From NCBI GenBank assembly GCA_040754425.1, contig JBFMCR010000039.1:1-6521 (forward strand): a stretch of DNA of 6,521 nucleotides, in the 5' to 3' direction. A program made the translations under genes and the position numbers. The notes beneath the pieces are model-generated. The model ran no database searches and was not told the DNA's origin. It was given only the letters and a program-made list of their open reading frames with translations. The DNA comes from UBA6918 sp040754425. GTDB lineage: Bacteria; Pseudomonadota; Gammaproteobacteria; Burkholderiales; Thiobacillaceae. Positions within the stretch are counted from its first letter, which is position 1; every line of letters starts with the position of its first letter. This document shows, piece after piece, positions 1 through 6,521 of this stretch.

Positions 1-1
1 T

Positions 2-478
2 AAAACGAACGAGGCGGCCGCCCGGGCGGCGCTGGAGCAGGCCAAGGGCGCGCTGGCCAAACTGCCGATCCTGGGGCCGGCGCTGTGGCTCTATGCCCGC
101 GATCCCATCAAGAAGTACCTGTTCATGGGGGATATCGACTGGGCGCTGCTGCCGCCCATCGTGCTCGACCAGTGCCGGCTCTACACCAAGGACGGCCTGC
201 CTTACGCCTTCGTCACCTGGGCGCTGGTGAACGACCCGGTCGACGCGCGCCTGCGCTCGGCGCAGCCGAAGATCGCGCCCCACGAATGGCAAAGCGGCGA
301 GCAGGTCTGGATCATCGATGCGGTGGCCCCTTTCGGGCAACTCGAAGAGACCCTCAAGGAGCTGCGCGAGACGATGTTCCCCGGCCGCAAGGTCTGCGCC
401 CTGCTGCCCGACCCCACGAAGGCGGGCGCCGTGCTGGTGCGGGAGTGGCCGGCGACCGCCGCACCGGCCAAACACTGA
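2..478 (+). CDS. RTX toxin-activating lysine acyltransferase (HlyC family), 3' part
   Basis: Partial gene: the frame is open to the left edge with no start codon before base 125, and conserved HlyC sequence already precedes that ATG, so the true start lies outside the window. At least 158 residues are present; HlyC has 170. The family moves a fatty acyl chain from acyl carrier protein onto internal lysines of RTX protoxins in the cytoplasm. Family landmarks appear in order: LGPALWLYARDP, then LPPIVLDQCRLY, LPYAFVTWALV, the EWQSGEQVWIIDAVAPFG block, and a C-terminal LLPDPTKAG segment resembling HlyC's RVDPKTHVG. The catalytic Asp of HlyC (Asp92, in WFIDWIAPFG) aligns with D106 at 317-319. The catalytic His of HlyC (His23, in SPLHR) aligns without gaps with a lysine, K37 at 110-112. 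An adaptor gene follows after 15 bases, which supports a type I secretion role. Family membership is secure; activity is uncertain. Confidence 0.9.
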   Translation, partial: KTNEAAARAALEQAKGALAKLPILGPALWLYARDPIKKYLFMGDIDWALLPPIVLDQCRLYTKDGLPYAFVTWALVNDPVDARLRSAQPKIAPHEWQSGEQVWIIDAVAPFGQLEETLKELRETMFPGRKVCALLPDPTKAGAVLVREWPATAAPAKH

Positions 479-493
479 CGGCGGGTGGTGGGC

Positions 494-1855
494 ATGAAGG
501 CGACCGGAGCGCTGTCGCGCGAGGCCCTCGACTTCGCGCCGGGGCTGCTCGCCATCCAGGAGAGTCCGCCACCGCGACTGCCCCGCGCGGTGCTCTACAG
601 CGTCGCCGTGCTGTTCGGCATCCTGCTCGTCTGGGCGATCTTCGGGCAACTGGACGTGGTCGCGGCGGCCGAGGGACGGCTCGTGCCGCAGACCTACGTC
701 AAGATCGTGCAGCCGGCCGAAGGCGGCATCGTGCGGGACATCCTGGTTCGGGAGGGTCAATCCGTCGAAGCCGGCCAGGTGCTGATGCGCATGGATGCCG
801 CGCTGACCGAGGCGGATGCGCGCGCGCTGCGCAACGACTTCGAGCTGAAGCGGTTGCAGTTGCGCCGGATCGAGGCGGAGCTGGCGGCAGCGCCCATGGC
901 GCGTGAGCCCGGCGATTCGCCGGATCTGTTCGCCCAGGTGGTTGCACAGCATGCCGCCCACCGCCAGGCCTATCTGGACGCCTTGGCCGAGGAACAGGCC
1001 GTGCTCGAAAAGACACGCCATGACCTGCGGGCCGCCGAGGAGGTCCTGCGCAAACTCGAAGAGACCGTGCCCATGTACCGCAAGAGTGCCGGTGCTTTCG
1101 AGAAGCTGGGCAAGGAGGGCTTTTACGGCACGATCGCCGTGGAGGAGAAACGCCGCGAGCTGATCGAGAAGGAGCAGGAGCTGCGCGCGCAGCAGGCGAC
1201 CGTGGCAAGCCTCAGGTCGACCATCGACGCGAGCGAAAAGAAGCTCGCCCAGATCTCGTCGAGCTACCGCAGCGCCTTGCAGGACGAGCGGGTCGAGACC
1301 GAGTCACAGTTCAACCGGCTGCGCGAGGAGTTGCAGAAGATCGAGCACAAGTCCGGTCTGCTGGCACTGCGCGCGCCCCAACGCGGTATCGTGAAAGACC
1401 TCGCGACCCACACGGCCGGCACCGTGGTCTCTCCGGGCACGGTGCTCATGACCCTGGTGCCGCACGACGAGCCCCTGCAGGCGGAGGTCTACGTCCGCAA
1501 CGAGGACGTGGGCTTCGTGCACGAGGGGCAGCGGGTCAAGGTCAAGCTCGCCGCCTACCCGTTCCAGAAATACGGCATGCTCGATGGCGAAATCGCCCAT
1601 GTCGGCGCGGATGCGGCTGACTTGGGTACAACCCAGGCCCAAAGTGTTGCGCAGTCCCCGGAGGGCGGCAATGCATTGCGCTACAAGGCCCTGGTGCGAC
1701 TGGAGATCCAGCACCTCGATACCGACGGGCGGCGCCTTGGCCTCACGCCCGGCATGCAGGTGGTGGCGGACATCCACCTGGGACAACGCACCGTGATGGA
1801 ATACCTGCTCTCGCCGGTGCAAAAGGCCTGGTTCGAGGCGGGCCGGGAGCGGTAA
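494..1855 (+). CDS. HlyD-family type I secretion periplasmic adaptor (membrane fusion) protein
   Basis: Complete 453-residue protein, close to E. coli HlyD (478). Such adaptors sit in the inner membrane and link an ABC exporter to a TolC-type outer-membrane channel. In order: a short cytoplasmic N-terminus; one membrane helix at about residues 32-51 (AVLYSVAVLFGILLVWAIFG); the first half of a lipoyl domain at about 69-98 (QPAEGGIVRDILVREGQSV); a long charged coiled-coil hairpin at about 105-285; the second lipoyl half at about 290-322 (LRAPQRGIVKDL); and a beta-barrel ending in LTPGMQVVADIHLGQR and EYLLSPV, the classic HlyD C-terminus. I chose ATG 494, which has a G-rich GGGTGG-type stretch just upstream; in-frame GTG codons at 485 and 488 are alternatives that add only three or two residues. 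It lies 15 bases after the acyltransferase and probably shares its transcript. No ABC transporter gene lies beside it here. Confidence 0.95.
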   Translation: MKATGALSREALDFAPGLLAIQESPPPRLPRAVLYSVAVLFGILLVWAIFGQLDVVAAAEGRLVPQTYVKIVQPAEGGIVRDILVREGQSVEAGQVLMRMDAALTEADARALRNDFELKRLQLRRIEAELAAAPMAREPGDSPDLFAQVVAQHAAHRQAYLDALAEEQAVLEKTRHDLRAAEEVLRKLEETVPMYRKSAGAFEKLGKEGFYGTIAVEEKRRELIEKEQELRAQQATVASLRSTIDASEKKLAQISSSYRSALQDERVETESQFNRLREELQKIEHKSGLLALRAPQRGIVKDLATHTAGTVVSPGTVLMTLVPHDEPLQAEVYVRNEDVGFVHEGQRVKVKLAAYPFQKYGMLDGEIAHVGADAADLGTTQAQSVAQSPEGGNALRYKALVRLEIQHLDTDGRRLGLTPGMQVVADIHLGQRTVMEYLLSPVQKAWFEAGRER

Positions 1856-1861
1856 GTCACG

Positions 1862-4800
1862 ATGGAGAAAACCGAAGTGGCTTACCAAGTTGCGCCGAGC
1901 CGCATCCTGCGCTTCTGGCACAAGGTCGAATTCTTCCTTCCATTCGATTTGCAGCAGGTACTGGATAGCAAGGATGCCGAGTGGAGCGTGCGCCGTTTTT
2001 CCGCGTCACAGTTGCGAAACGGCGGCGCGGACTCCCTATGGCGTCCGCGCCTGCCCGCAGGACGCAGGATCACCGGCTTCGAGGTCTACCTCGGTGTATT
2101 CGACAAGTCCGAGCTCGGTGAGGTAACGCTGCGCGTCGTGCACGAAGCACTGACGCCGGACGAGGAATACGAACAGGAGGAACGCGGTGAACTGGAGGGA
2201 CCGACCTGCTTCGCACGCCTCAAGGTAAATGCCGATGGCGAACCGATGCTGGAAGAGGTGTCCGTGTCCACCGTGCCCTGGGCCCTGGGGCGCATTCAGC
2301 GGCATGGGCTGCATGGGCTGGATTTTGACGCCTTCCTTGCGGGCGTGGAGACACTCAAGGGCGATCTTGGCAACTTCGGCGCCCAACGGGTTCCAACGAA
2401 TACGTCGGACGAGGATGGCACGGTTGCCGGGTCAGCCGATACCCCGCCGCTGACGGGATCGGATTTGGCTGCGCTGCTGGAGGTCTTTTACAACTGGGCG
2501 GGCCACCGGCCCGAACAACAAGATCACGGCGCCCCGGTGATCGTGATCCGGACGCTGAGCGTCGAGGACCGCGCCGGGAAGGAGGCGGCATCTTCCGCGC
2601 AGGCTCAAAAAAGCGGGACATCACCGGCGCAATCCGCGATCGTCGACGAGGAGACCGATGCGCTGGAAGAGGACGAAGCGGAATCGGCGGCGGACGCGGA
2701 ACCCGAGATCGACATCCTCAACAGCTTCTATGCCAAGGACATCGCTCGCGCGATCGCCTCCCTGGAGCGAGGTGAAGCGTGTCCGGCGCTCGAGCGCTAT
2801 CTCACCCCTGTGCAGACCGCCTCGAAGCTCGACCTCTACCGGGTCGAAGGCCGAAAACATATTCTCGCCGCGCTCGCCCCGGATCGGCTCAACACAGGCC
2901 ACTGGCCGGAGGAGCCGCAGCACGCCATGAGCCTGATGCAGCAGTTTGCCCTCAACAGCCTCTTCGACGAGCTTGGCGAGGAGGGTCTGTTTTCGGTCAA
3001 TGGGCCGCCGGGCACCGGCAAGACTACGCTGTTGCGCGATGTCTTCGCCGAGAACATCACCCGGCGTGCGCGCGTGCTGGCCGGTCTCGAAGCGGCTGGG
3101 GATGCCTTTGAACGTGATGCGGTCACCGTCGATTTCAACGGAGAACAACCCTGCCGGATTGCGCCGCTGCGGAGTGATCTGACCGGCTACGAGATGGTCG
3201 TTGCCTCATCCAACAACGCCGCCGTCGAGAACATCTCACGCGACCTGCCCAAGACCCGCGCGCTCGGCAAGAGCGCCTGGCGTGATGAGCAGGGAAAGGC
3301 CCGCATCGGTTACCTGAAACAGGTTGCCTGCAACGTCGCGGCCAAGACGGGCAAAGGCGAGTATGCGGACCTGGATGTGGATAATGAGCCGTGGGGCCTG
3401 ATCGCGTGCGCCCTGGGCAAGCAAGCCAATCGCAGGGCCTTTGCCGAGCGGCTGCGCTTCGATGGCCAGGGATCTGAACAACCGCCCAAGGGCTTCAATC
3501 CCGAACGGCATCAATCCCTCTGGAGCTGGCGCAAGCGCTATCAGGGGCCCAGTTTCACCGAGGCCAGGGAGGCCTTCCGCAAAGCCGACCAGGCGGTAGC
3601 GCAACGTCAGGCCAGGCTTTCGCGCTATGCCCAGCTGTGCACTGAACTGCAAGGCATGACCCTTGAGCGCTTTACCGCGGAGGCTACGCAAACGGAACGA
3701 CGGACAAGAGAGGCATCGGATGCCGCGCAGACGGCCGTGGACGGGCTGGGTGCTGAGCTTTCCCTGTGCGACCGCCAGCTCGCGGTGCTGCGCGAGGAGG
3801 CGTGCCTGATCGAGCAGGAGCGGCCTTGGCGGTGGCTACGCTGGCTCCAGCGGGCGCGTGATCAAAAGTATCGGGCTGAACTGGCGCACAACCGTCAACA
3901 GCAACGCCAATGGCTGACTCGCAGACGCGAGGCCGACGTGCGGCGCGAAGAGATCCAACGGCAACTCCAACATGCCAAGGCCGCCCACACCCGCGCGCAG
4001 CGGGAGTTGGCTGCGAGGCAACACGAATGGCAAGCACTTCAGACGGAGTGGCGATCGTTGTCCGCCACCTTTGTCCAGGCGCGCGGTCCGGACTCGGCGG
4101 ACGCGCTGGAGGAGACGCGCTGGCAGATCGACGGTCTCTGGCGTGATGACGAGCTCAACCGTCTGCGCTCCGAGCTGTTGGTCGCCGCGCTCGGGCTGCA
4201 CGAGGCGTGGCTGGCCGAAGTGCTGCAGAAAGGGGGGCGTTTCGGCAGCAACCTGATCGCGATCGGTCACCTGTTGTCAGGAAAAAGACTGCTGCAGACG
4301 GAGCATGCCCTGGCGATTTGGCAGAGCCTGTTTCTCATCGTCCCGGTCGTCTCTACTACCTTCGCTTCGTTTGCCAACCAATTCCGTGGTATCGGCCCGA
4401 ACGCGCTCGGCTGGCTTTTCATCGACGAGGCGGGCCAGGCGGTGCCGCAGGCGGCCGTGGGGGCATTGTGGCGGGCGAGGCGCGCCGTGGTGGTCGGCGA
4501 TCCCTTGCAGATCGAGCCGGTGTTCACCGTGCCGATCAAGCTCATCGAGGCGCTGGCTCAATCCTCCGGACTGCCATCGGATGCCAAGGTTGAACCCCAT
4601 CGCACCTCGGTTCAGGTGCTTGCCGATGCGGGGAACCCCCTGGGGACCTGTGTCGGTAGCGGCGAGGATGTGCGCTGGATCGGGAGCCCGTTACGGGTGC
4701 ATCGCCGTTGCGTGGACCCGATGTTCAGCATCGCGAACGCCATTGCCTATGAAGGCAAGATGATCTTCTTCGCGCCCGACGACCCCGCGAAACGATTGCC

Positions 4801-5389
4801 TCCGCCCGACAGCCTGAATACCGGTGAAAGCAGCTGGGTGCATGTGCCTGGAAAAACCCAGCATAAGCAGGTGGTGATGCAACAGATCGAACTGGTACAC
4901 AAGGCCTTGGTCAGCCTGTACCGGCGCACGGGCGAGCTGCCACCGGTCTATGTGATTTCGCCGTTCAGAAGGATCAAGGACGAGCTGATCCGCCGTATCG
5001 TCAATCTGGAAAACTGGGAAGTTGGCGCAATGCCAAGGAGAGGTGATCTGCGCAAATGGTGCAGGGAACACATCGGTACGGTGCATACCTTCCAAGGCAA
5101 GGAGGAGAGTATCGTCTGGATGGTGCTTGGATGTGATGAGCGTACCCGTGGCGCGGCCGGTTGGGCGGCCGGGAAACCCAATCTGCTCAACGTGGCGCTG
5201 ACCCGCGCCAAGCACCGCTTCTTCACGATTGGGGATGCCAATCTATGGGGCGAACTACCCCATTTCATGGCGGCGCATTCCAAGGTGCTGCCACGCATCG
5301 AGCCCGAGGTATTCCTGACGCGCCTGGAGAAGTCCATGCGTGGGGACGAAGCGGATGTGGTTGACGTAGCCACCTTGACGGAAGCGTAA
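1862..5389 (+). CDS. Large superfamily 1B DNA/RNA helicase (UPF1/Dna2-like, COG1112 type)
   Basis: Complete 1175-residue ATP-dependent helicase. Motifs seen: Q-like segment QQFALN at 360-365; Walker A GPPGTGKT at 381-388; motif Ia ASSNNAAVEN at 448-457; motif II DEAGQ at 855-859; motif III GDPLQ at 879-883; a SPF segment at 1033-1035 (YVISPFRR); motif V VHTFQGKE at 1074-1081; motif VI NVALTRAK at 1110-1117 with the arginine finger R1115. DEAxQ and VALTRAK place it with UPF1-like SF1B enzymes. The first ~350 residues match no domain I recognise and include an acidic linker near 260-285. About residues 575-735, between motifs Ia and II, form a charged coiled coil interrupted by a Trp-rich stretch (PWRWLRWLQRA). 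No nuclease motif is evident. The start follows the hlyD stop by six bases; a GGGAG at 1845-1849 is a distant possible ribosome site. Third positions look less GC-biased than in the two upstream genes, hinting at a different origin. Substrate and role are unknown. Confidence 0.9.
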   Translation: MEKTEVAYQVAPSRILRFWHKVEFFLPFDLQQVLDSKDAEWSVRRFSASQLRNGGADSLWRPRLPAGRRITGFEVYLGVFDKSELGEVTLRVVHEALTPDEEYEQEERGELEGPTCFARLKVNADGEPMLEEVSVSTVPWALGRIQRHGLHGLDFDAFLAGVETLKGDLGNFGAQRVPTNTSDEDGTVAGSADTPPLTGSDLAALLEVFYNWAGHRPEQQDHGAPVIVIRTLSVEDRAGKEAASSAQAQKSGTSPAQSAIVDEETDALEEDEAESAADAEPEIDILNSFYAKDIARAIASLERGEACPALERYLTPVQTASKLDLYRVEGRKHILAALAPDRLNTGHWPEEPQHAMSLMQQFALNSLFDELGEEGLFSVNGPPGTGKTTLLRDVFAENITRRARVLAGLEAAGDAFERDAVTVDFNGEQPCRIAPLRSDLTGYEMVVASSNNAAVENISRDLPKTRALGKSAWRDEQGKARIGYLKQVACNVAAKTGKGEYADLDVDNEPWGLIACALGKQANRRAFAERLRFDGQGSEQPPKGFNPERHQSLWSWRKRYQGPSFTEAREAFRKADQAVAQRQARLSRYAQLCTELQGMTLERFTAEATQTERRTREASDAAQTAVDGLGAELSLCDRQLAVLREEACLIEQERPWRWLRWLQRARDQKYRAELAHNRQQQRQWLTRRREADVRREEIQRQLQHAKAAHTRAQRELAARQHEWQALQTEWRSLSATFVQARGPDSADALEETRWQIDGLWRDDELNRLRSELLVAALGLHEAWLAEVLQKGGRFGSNLIAIGHLLSGKRLLQTEHALAIWQSLFLIVPVVSTTFASFANQFRGIGPNALGWLFIDEAGQAVPQAAVGALWRARRAVVVGDPLQIEPVFTVPIKLIEALAQSSGLPSDAKVEPHRTSVQVLADAGNPLGTCVGSGEDVRWIGSPLRVHRRCVDPMFSIANAIAYEGKMIFFAPDDPAKRLPPPDSLNTGESSWVHVPGKTQHKQVVMQQIELVHKALVSLYRRTGELPPVYVISPFRRIKDELIRRIVNLENWEVGAMPRRGDLRKWCREHIGTVHTFQGKEESIVWMVLGCDERTRGAAGWAAGKPNLLNVALTRAKHRFFTIGDANLWGELPHFMAAHSKVLPRIEPEVFLTRLEKSMRGDEADVVDVATLTEA

Positions 5390-5424
5390 GCTGCGGCACG
5401 GAGAACCATTAGGGCTGGGGATTT
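5390..5424. other. Short gap between convergent genes
   Basis: These 35 bases separate the stop codons of the helicase (plus strand) and the lysozyme remnant (minus strand). They end in a G-run followed by a T-run (GGGGATTTTT at 5417-5426), but I find no convincing stem before it, so I do not call a terminator. If the lysozyme remnant marks the edge of the old prophage, an attachment site or deletion joint could lie here, but no repeat identifies one. Confidence 0.5.
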
Positions 5425-5871
5425 TTAGGTGGTCAGCAACGCCACTTCCATCTCGCGTCGCGCCACGAGCCCCGGCAGCACCTTTCCGCCGCCGTACACC
5501 CACCGCCGTAGCTCTTTGGCCGCGTTCGACCAGTCCCGCTGGTTGACCCGGCGCCGTAGAGTCGAGGTCTGCAGCCGCCCTGCGCCGAGGTTGAACGTGA
5601 AGTCCACGATGGCCGCGAGCCGTTCCTCGGACTCCGTCGCCAGTACCGGACAGTAGCGCAGTGTGGCGTCGAGCGCGGATCGCAGGTCCTGCGTCAGATA
5701 GGCCTCGCCCTCGTCCCGGGTGATGGGCGGATGGTCGGGCTTGCAAAGGTGTCCATAGCCGATCGTCCAGTACCCTGCTGGGCAGATATAGGGGTGGGCG
5801 CGGCGCTGCGGATCGTGCTTGGGAACACGATGGAAGCCCTCGTAGGGCTTGGCCAGGAGAAAACCGGCCGG
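5425..5871 (-). pseudogene. Phage GH24 lysozyme (endolysin) lacking its start codon
   Basis: About 148 codons encode a phage-type muramidase that would cleave peptidoglycan at host lysis. Read from 5871 downward it begins AGFLLAKPYEGF, like the usual GLxLIKxFEGF start of GH24 enzymes, then gives YICPAGYWTIGYGH, VDFTFNLGAGRLQTSTL and the C-terminal GGGKVLPGLVARRE. Catalytic Glu is at 5839-5841; Cys at 5782-5784 and Thr at 5764-5766 fit the (D/C)-5-T half of the E-8-(D/C)-5-T triad of phage endolysins. The Glu-to-Cys interval is 18 residues instead of 8. No ATG, GTG or TTG lies in frame between the upstream stop, inside the DUF6127-like gene, and the catalytic region; the first is an internal GTG at 5605-5607, which would drop the whole active site. 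It is joined in the -1 frame to the DUF6127-like gene at about 5868. It is most likely a deletion-born pseudogene; expression by frameshifting is a weak alternative. Confidence 0.8.
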
Positions 5872-6080
5872 ATCACGGTCTGCCAGGCGGTGTGCTTGGC
5901 GGTGTTGAAGGCTTCGAGCAGGCCGCGTAGCTCGCGGATGTCGTGGGCGGCGTCCTCACCGTCGAGGCCGACGTCGGCCAGGGCGCGCCTCGCGCCACGC
6001 TCGGCGGCGCGTGCGAGCAGCTCTTCGAACTCATCGCGCGGCATGACGACCATGCCGTCTTGCAGGGTGGGTGGGCTCAT
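5694..6080 (-). pseudogene. DUF6127-like small phage protein, truncated after ~71 residues
   Basis: The open frame runs 128 codons, but only the first ~71 (6080 to about 5868) look native: an acidic and basic helical region (PRDEFEELLARAAERGARRA), then GLDGEDAAHDIRELRGLLEAF and AKHTAWQTVIR. This resembles small phage proteins of the DUF6127 type, which normally end in one membrane helix and lie beside lysis genes. Here the expected hydrophobic tail is missing; after residue 71 the frame reads through lysozyme sequence out of phase and gives a Pro/Ser/Thr-rich nonsense tail to the stop at 5694. The start at 6080 is supported by a GGAGA ribosome site six bases upstream, preferred over the internal Met codons at residues 10 and 13. 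The family name is from memory of similar proteins; the truncation is read directly from the sequence. Confidence 0.6.
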
Positions 6081-6086
6081 CGTTGG

Positions 6087-6091
6087 TCTCC
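6087..6091 (-). promoter_or_regulatory. Ribosome binding site of the DUF6127-like gene
   Basis: On the minus strand this reads GGAGA, six bases before the ATG at 6080. It favours that start over the two internal in-frame ATG codons. Confidence 0.6.
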
Positions 6092-6122
6092 GAAAACGAA
6101 GAACCCGCCGGGCGGCGGGTTC
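6091..6122 (-). terminator. Rho-independent terminator after the DUF2793-like stub
   Basis: Bases 6101-6122 form a perfect 9-bp inverted repeat, GAACCCGCC and GGCGGGTTC, with a four-base loop. On the minus strand the hairpin is followed by a T-rich run (TTCGTTTTCG, 6100-6091). It lies between the stop codon of the DUF2793-like fragment (6147) and the ribosome site of the DUF6127-like gene, as expected for a terminator closing the phage structural-gene transcript. On the plus strand no T-run follows, so it is probably one-directional. Confidence 0.75.
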
Positions 6123-6146
6123 GGTGGATGAAGGAAAGGGAAACGA

Positions 6147-6302
6147 TCAGACGGCGATGCCCGGGCTCCAGCCGGTCGCTTTGTAGAAGACGGAGAGCAC
6201 GCCCTCGTCCTCGACGAAGCAGGTCCAGCCGATCTTGGGGACGTGGTACTCCCAGACACCCGCAATGCGCACCGCGATCTGGTCGGTGCGACCCGCCTCA
6301 AT
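6147..6302 (-). pseudogene. C-terminal stub of a DUF2793-like phage protein
   Basis: The last ~51 codons before the stop at 6147 encode TDQIAVRIAGVWEYHVPKIGW, then a FVEDEGVLSVF strand and a closing TGWSPG segment. This Trp-rich pattern of short beta strands is what I associate with the C-terminal half of DUF2793 phage proteins, which lie near tail genes. Upstream of about 6302 the same frame turns into a shadow of the PIN-like gene (Ser/Pro/Arg-rich, no family pattern), so the N-terminal part has been lost and no credible start codon remains. It is followed by the hairpin terminator, keeping the normal 3' end of the original gene. Family assignment is moderate; truncation is well supported. 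Confidence 0.55.
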
Positions 6303-6521
6303 CTTGCTTCGCGGTGAAGAGGGCGAGCCGCTTGTTGATCTCGGCATGCGGCAGCCGTGTCCGCGGGTCGTCCAGCATGCCGCGCAGCGCCTTCGCGAGC
6401 GTGGGCTTGCGCACGATGCGGTGCTCGGCAAACCGGTCGATGACCCACAAGACGCCGTGCACCTCGAGGTGCTCTTCGTCGGCGAGGGCACGCATGCGCT
6501 TGTCACCCGTCAGCAACGGCC
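6298..6521 (-). CDS. PIN-like domain protein, C-terminal part
   Basis: About 74 codons are visible; the frame runs off the right edge, so the start is outside the window. The N-terminal end of the visible part is PLLTGDKRMRALADEEHLEV, the strand-turn-Asp-helix motif near the end of PIN ribonuclease domains, where the Asp of TGD helps bind metal. It is followed by HGVLWVIDRFAEHRIV and by an Arg/Leu-rich C-terminus ending RLPHAEINKRLALFTAKQD. This pattern fits PIN proteins of the VapC/DUF3368 kind, often toxins of toxin-antitoxin pairs, but the partner gene and the first acidic residues cannot be seen. A TTG at 6514-6516 is inside the domain and is not the start. The stop codon at 6298 overlaps the start of the phage stub, so the gene end coincides with a deletion joint. 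Confidence 0.65.
   Translation of the reverse strand, partial: PLLTGDKRMRALADEEHLEVHGVLWVIDRFAEHRIVRKPTLAKALRGMLDDPRTRLPHAEINKRLALFTAKQD

Noticed and set aside
125..478. ATG at 125 as the start of the acyltransferase
   Set aside because: Conserved family sequence (LGPALWLYARDP) lies before it in the same open frame, so this ATG is internal.
85..906. Plus-strand open frame of 273 codons
   Set aside because: It overlaps the acyltransferase and adaptor genes in another frame and is a Arg/Ala/Gly-rich shadow typical of GC-rich DNA, with no family pattern.
1621..1636. Small inverted repeat TGGGT-ACA-ACCCA inside hlyD
   Set aside because: Five base pairs inside a coding region is expected by chance and has no T-run or regulatory context.
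1304..1921. Minus-strand open frame of 205 codons
   Set aside because: It lies antisense to hlyD and the helicase start and has no recognisable motif; it is a shadow.
2303..2320. Perfect 9-bp tandem duplication CATGGGCTG x2 in the helicase gene
   Set aside because: It is in frame, encodes HGLHGL, and two copies are not enough to suggest phase variation or a repeat element.
5378..5426. Possible terminator after the helicase gene ending in a T-run
   Set aside because: Only about three pairs (AGC-GTAA-GCT) can form near the stop codon, far from the T-run; too weak to call.
5731..6186. Plus-strand open frame of 151 codons across the phage remnant
   Set aside because: The opposite strand carries clear lysozyme and DUF6127-like patterns, and this frame reads through them antisense.

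Overview
The window is GC-rich, densely packed bacterial DNA. Its gene families (RTX-type toxin acyltransferase, HlyD adaptor, lambdoid-type lysis genes) point to a Gram-negative bacterium, probably a beta- or gammaproteobacterium. I cannot name the genus. No rRNA, tRNA, CRISPR array or insertion sequence was seen.

Plus strand, 1-1855: the end of a type I secretion (RTX) locus. It holds the 3' part of a toxin-activating lysine acyltransferase of the HlyC family, followed 15 bases later by a complete HlyD-family periplasmic adaptor. The toxin gene and the ABC transporter are not between them, so they would have to lie upstream or elsewhere. The acyltransferase has a lysine where HlyC and CyaC carry their catalytic histidine, while the second catalytic position (Asp) is kept.

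Plus strand, 1862-5389: six bases after hlyD starts a complete 1175-residue superfamily 1B helicase of the UPF1/Dna2-like type (COG1112 style). It has all the helicase motifs, a long N-terminal region with no recognised domain, an acidic linker, and a large coiled-coil insertion between motifs Ia and II. Its biological role is unknown to me. It is the best candidate here for an undescribed function, for example nucleic-acid defence or repair, but that is inference.

Minus strand, 6521-5425: a prophage scar. Read in its own direction it contains the C-terminal part of a PIN-like protein whose start is outside the window; a C-terminal stub of a DUF2793-like phage protein joined out of frame to the PIN gene; an intact hairpin terminator; a DUF6127-like phage protein truncated after about 71 residues; and a GH24 phage lysozyme that has lost its start codon and is fused to the DUF6127-like gene in the -1 frame. 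Two separate deletion joints explain this best. The lysozyme and helicase genes converge with only 35 bases between their stop codons.

The three parts (secretion, helicase, phage remnant) do not form an obvious pathway. The window looks like an accessory region in which a secretion locus, a helicase and a decayed prophage have been brought together.
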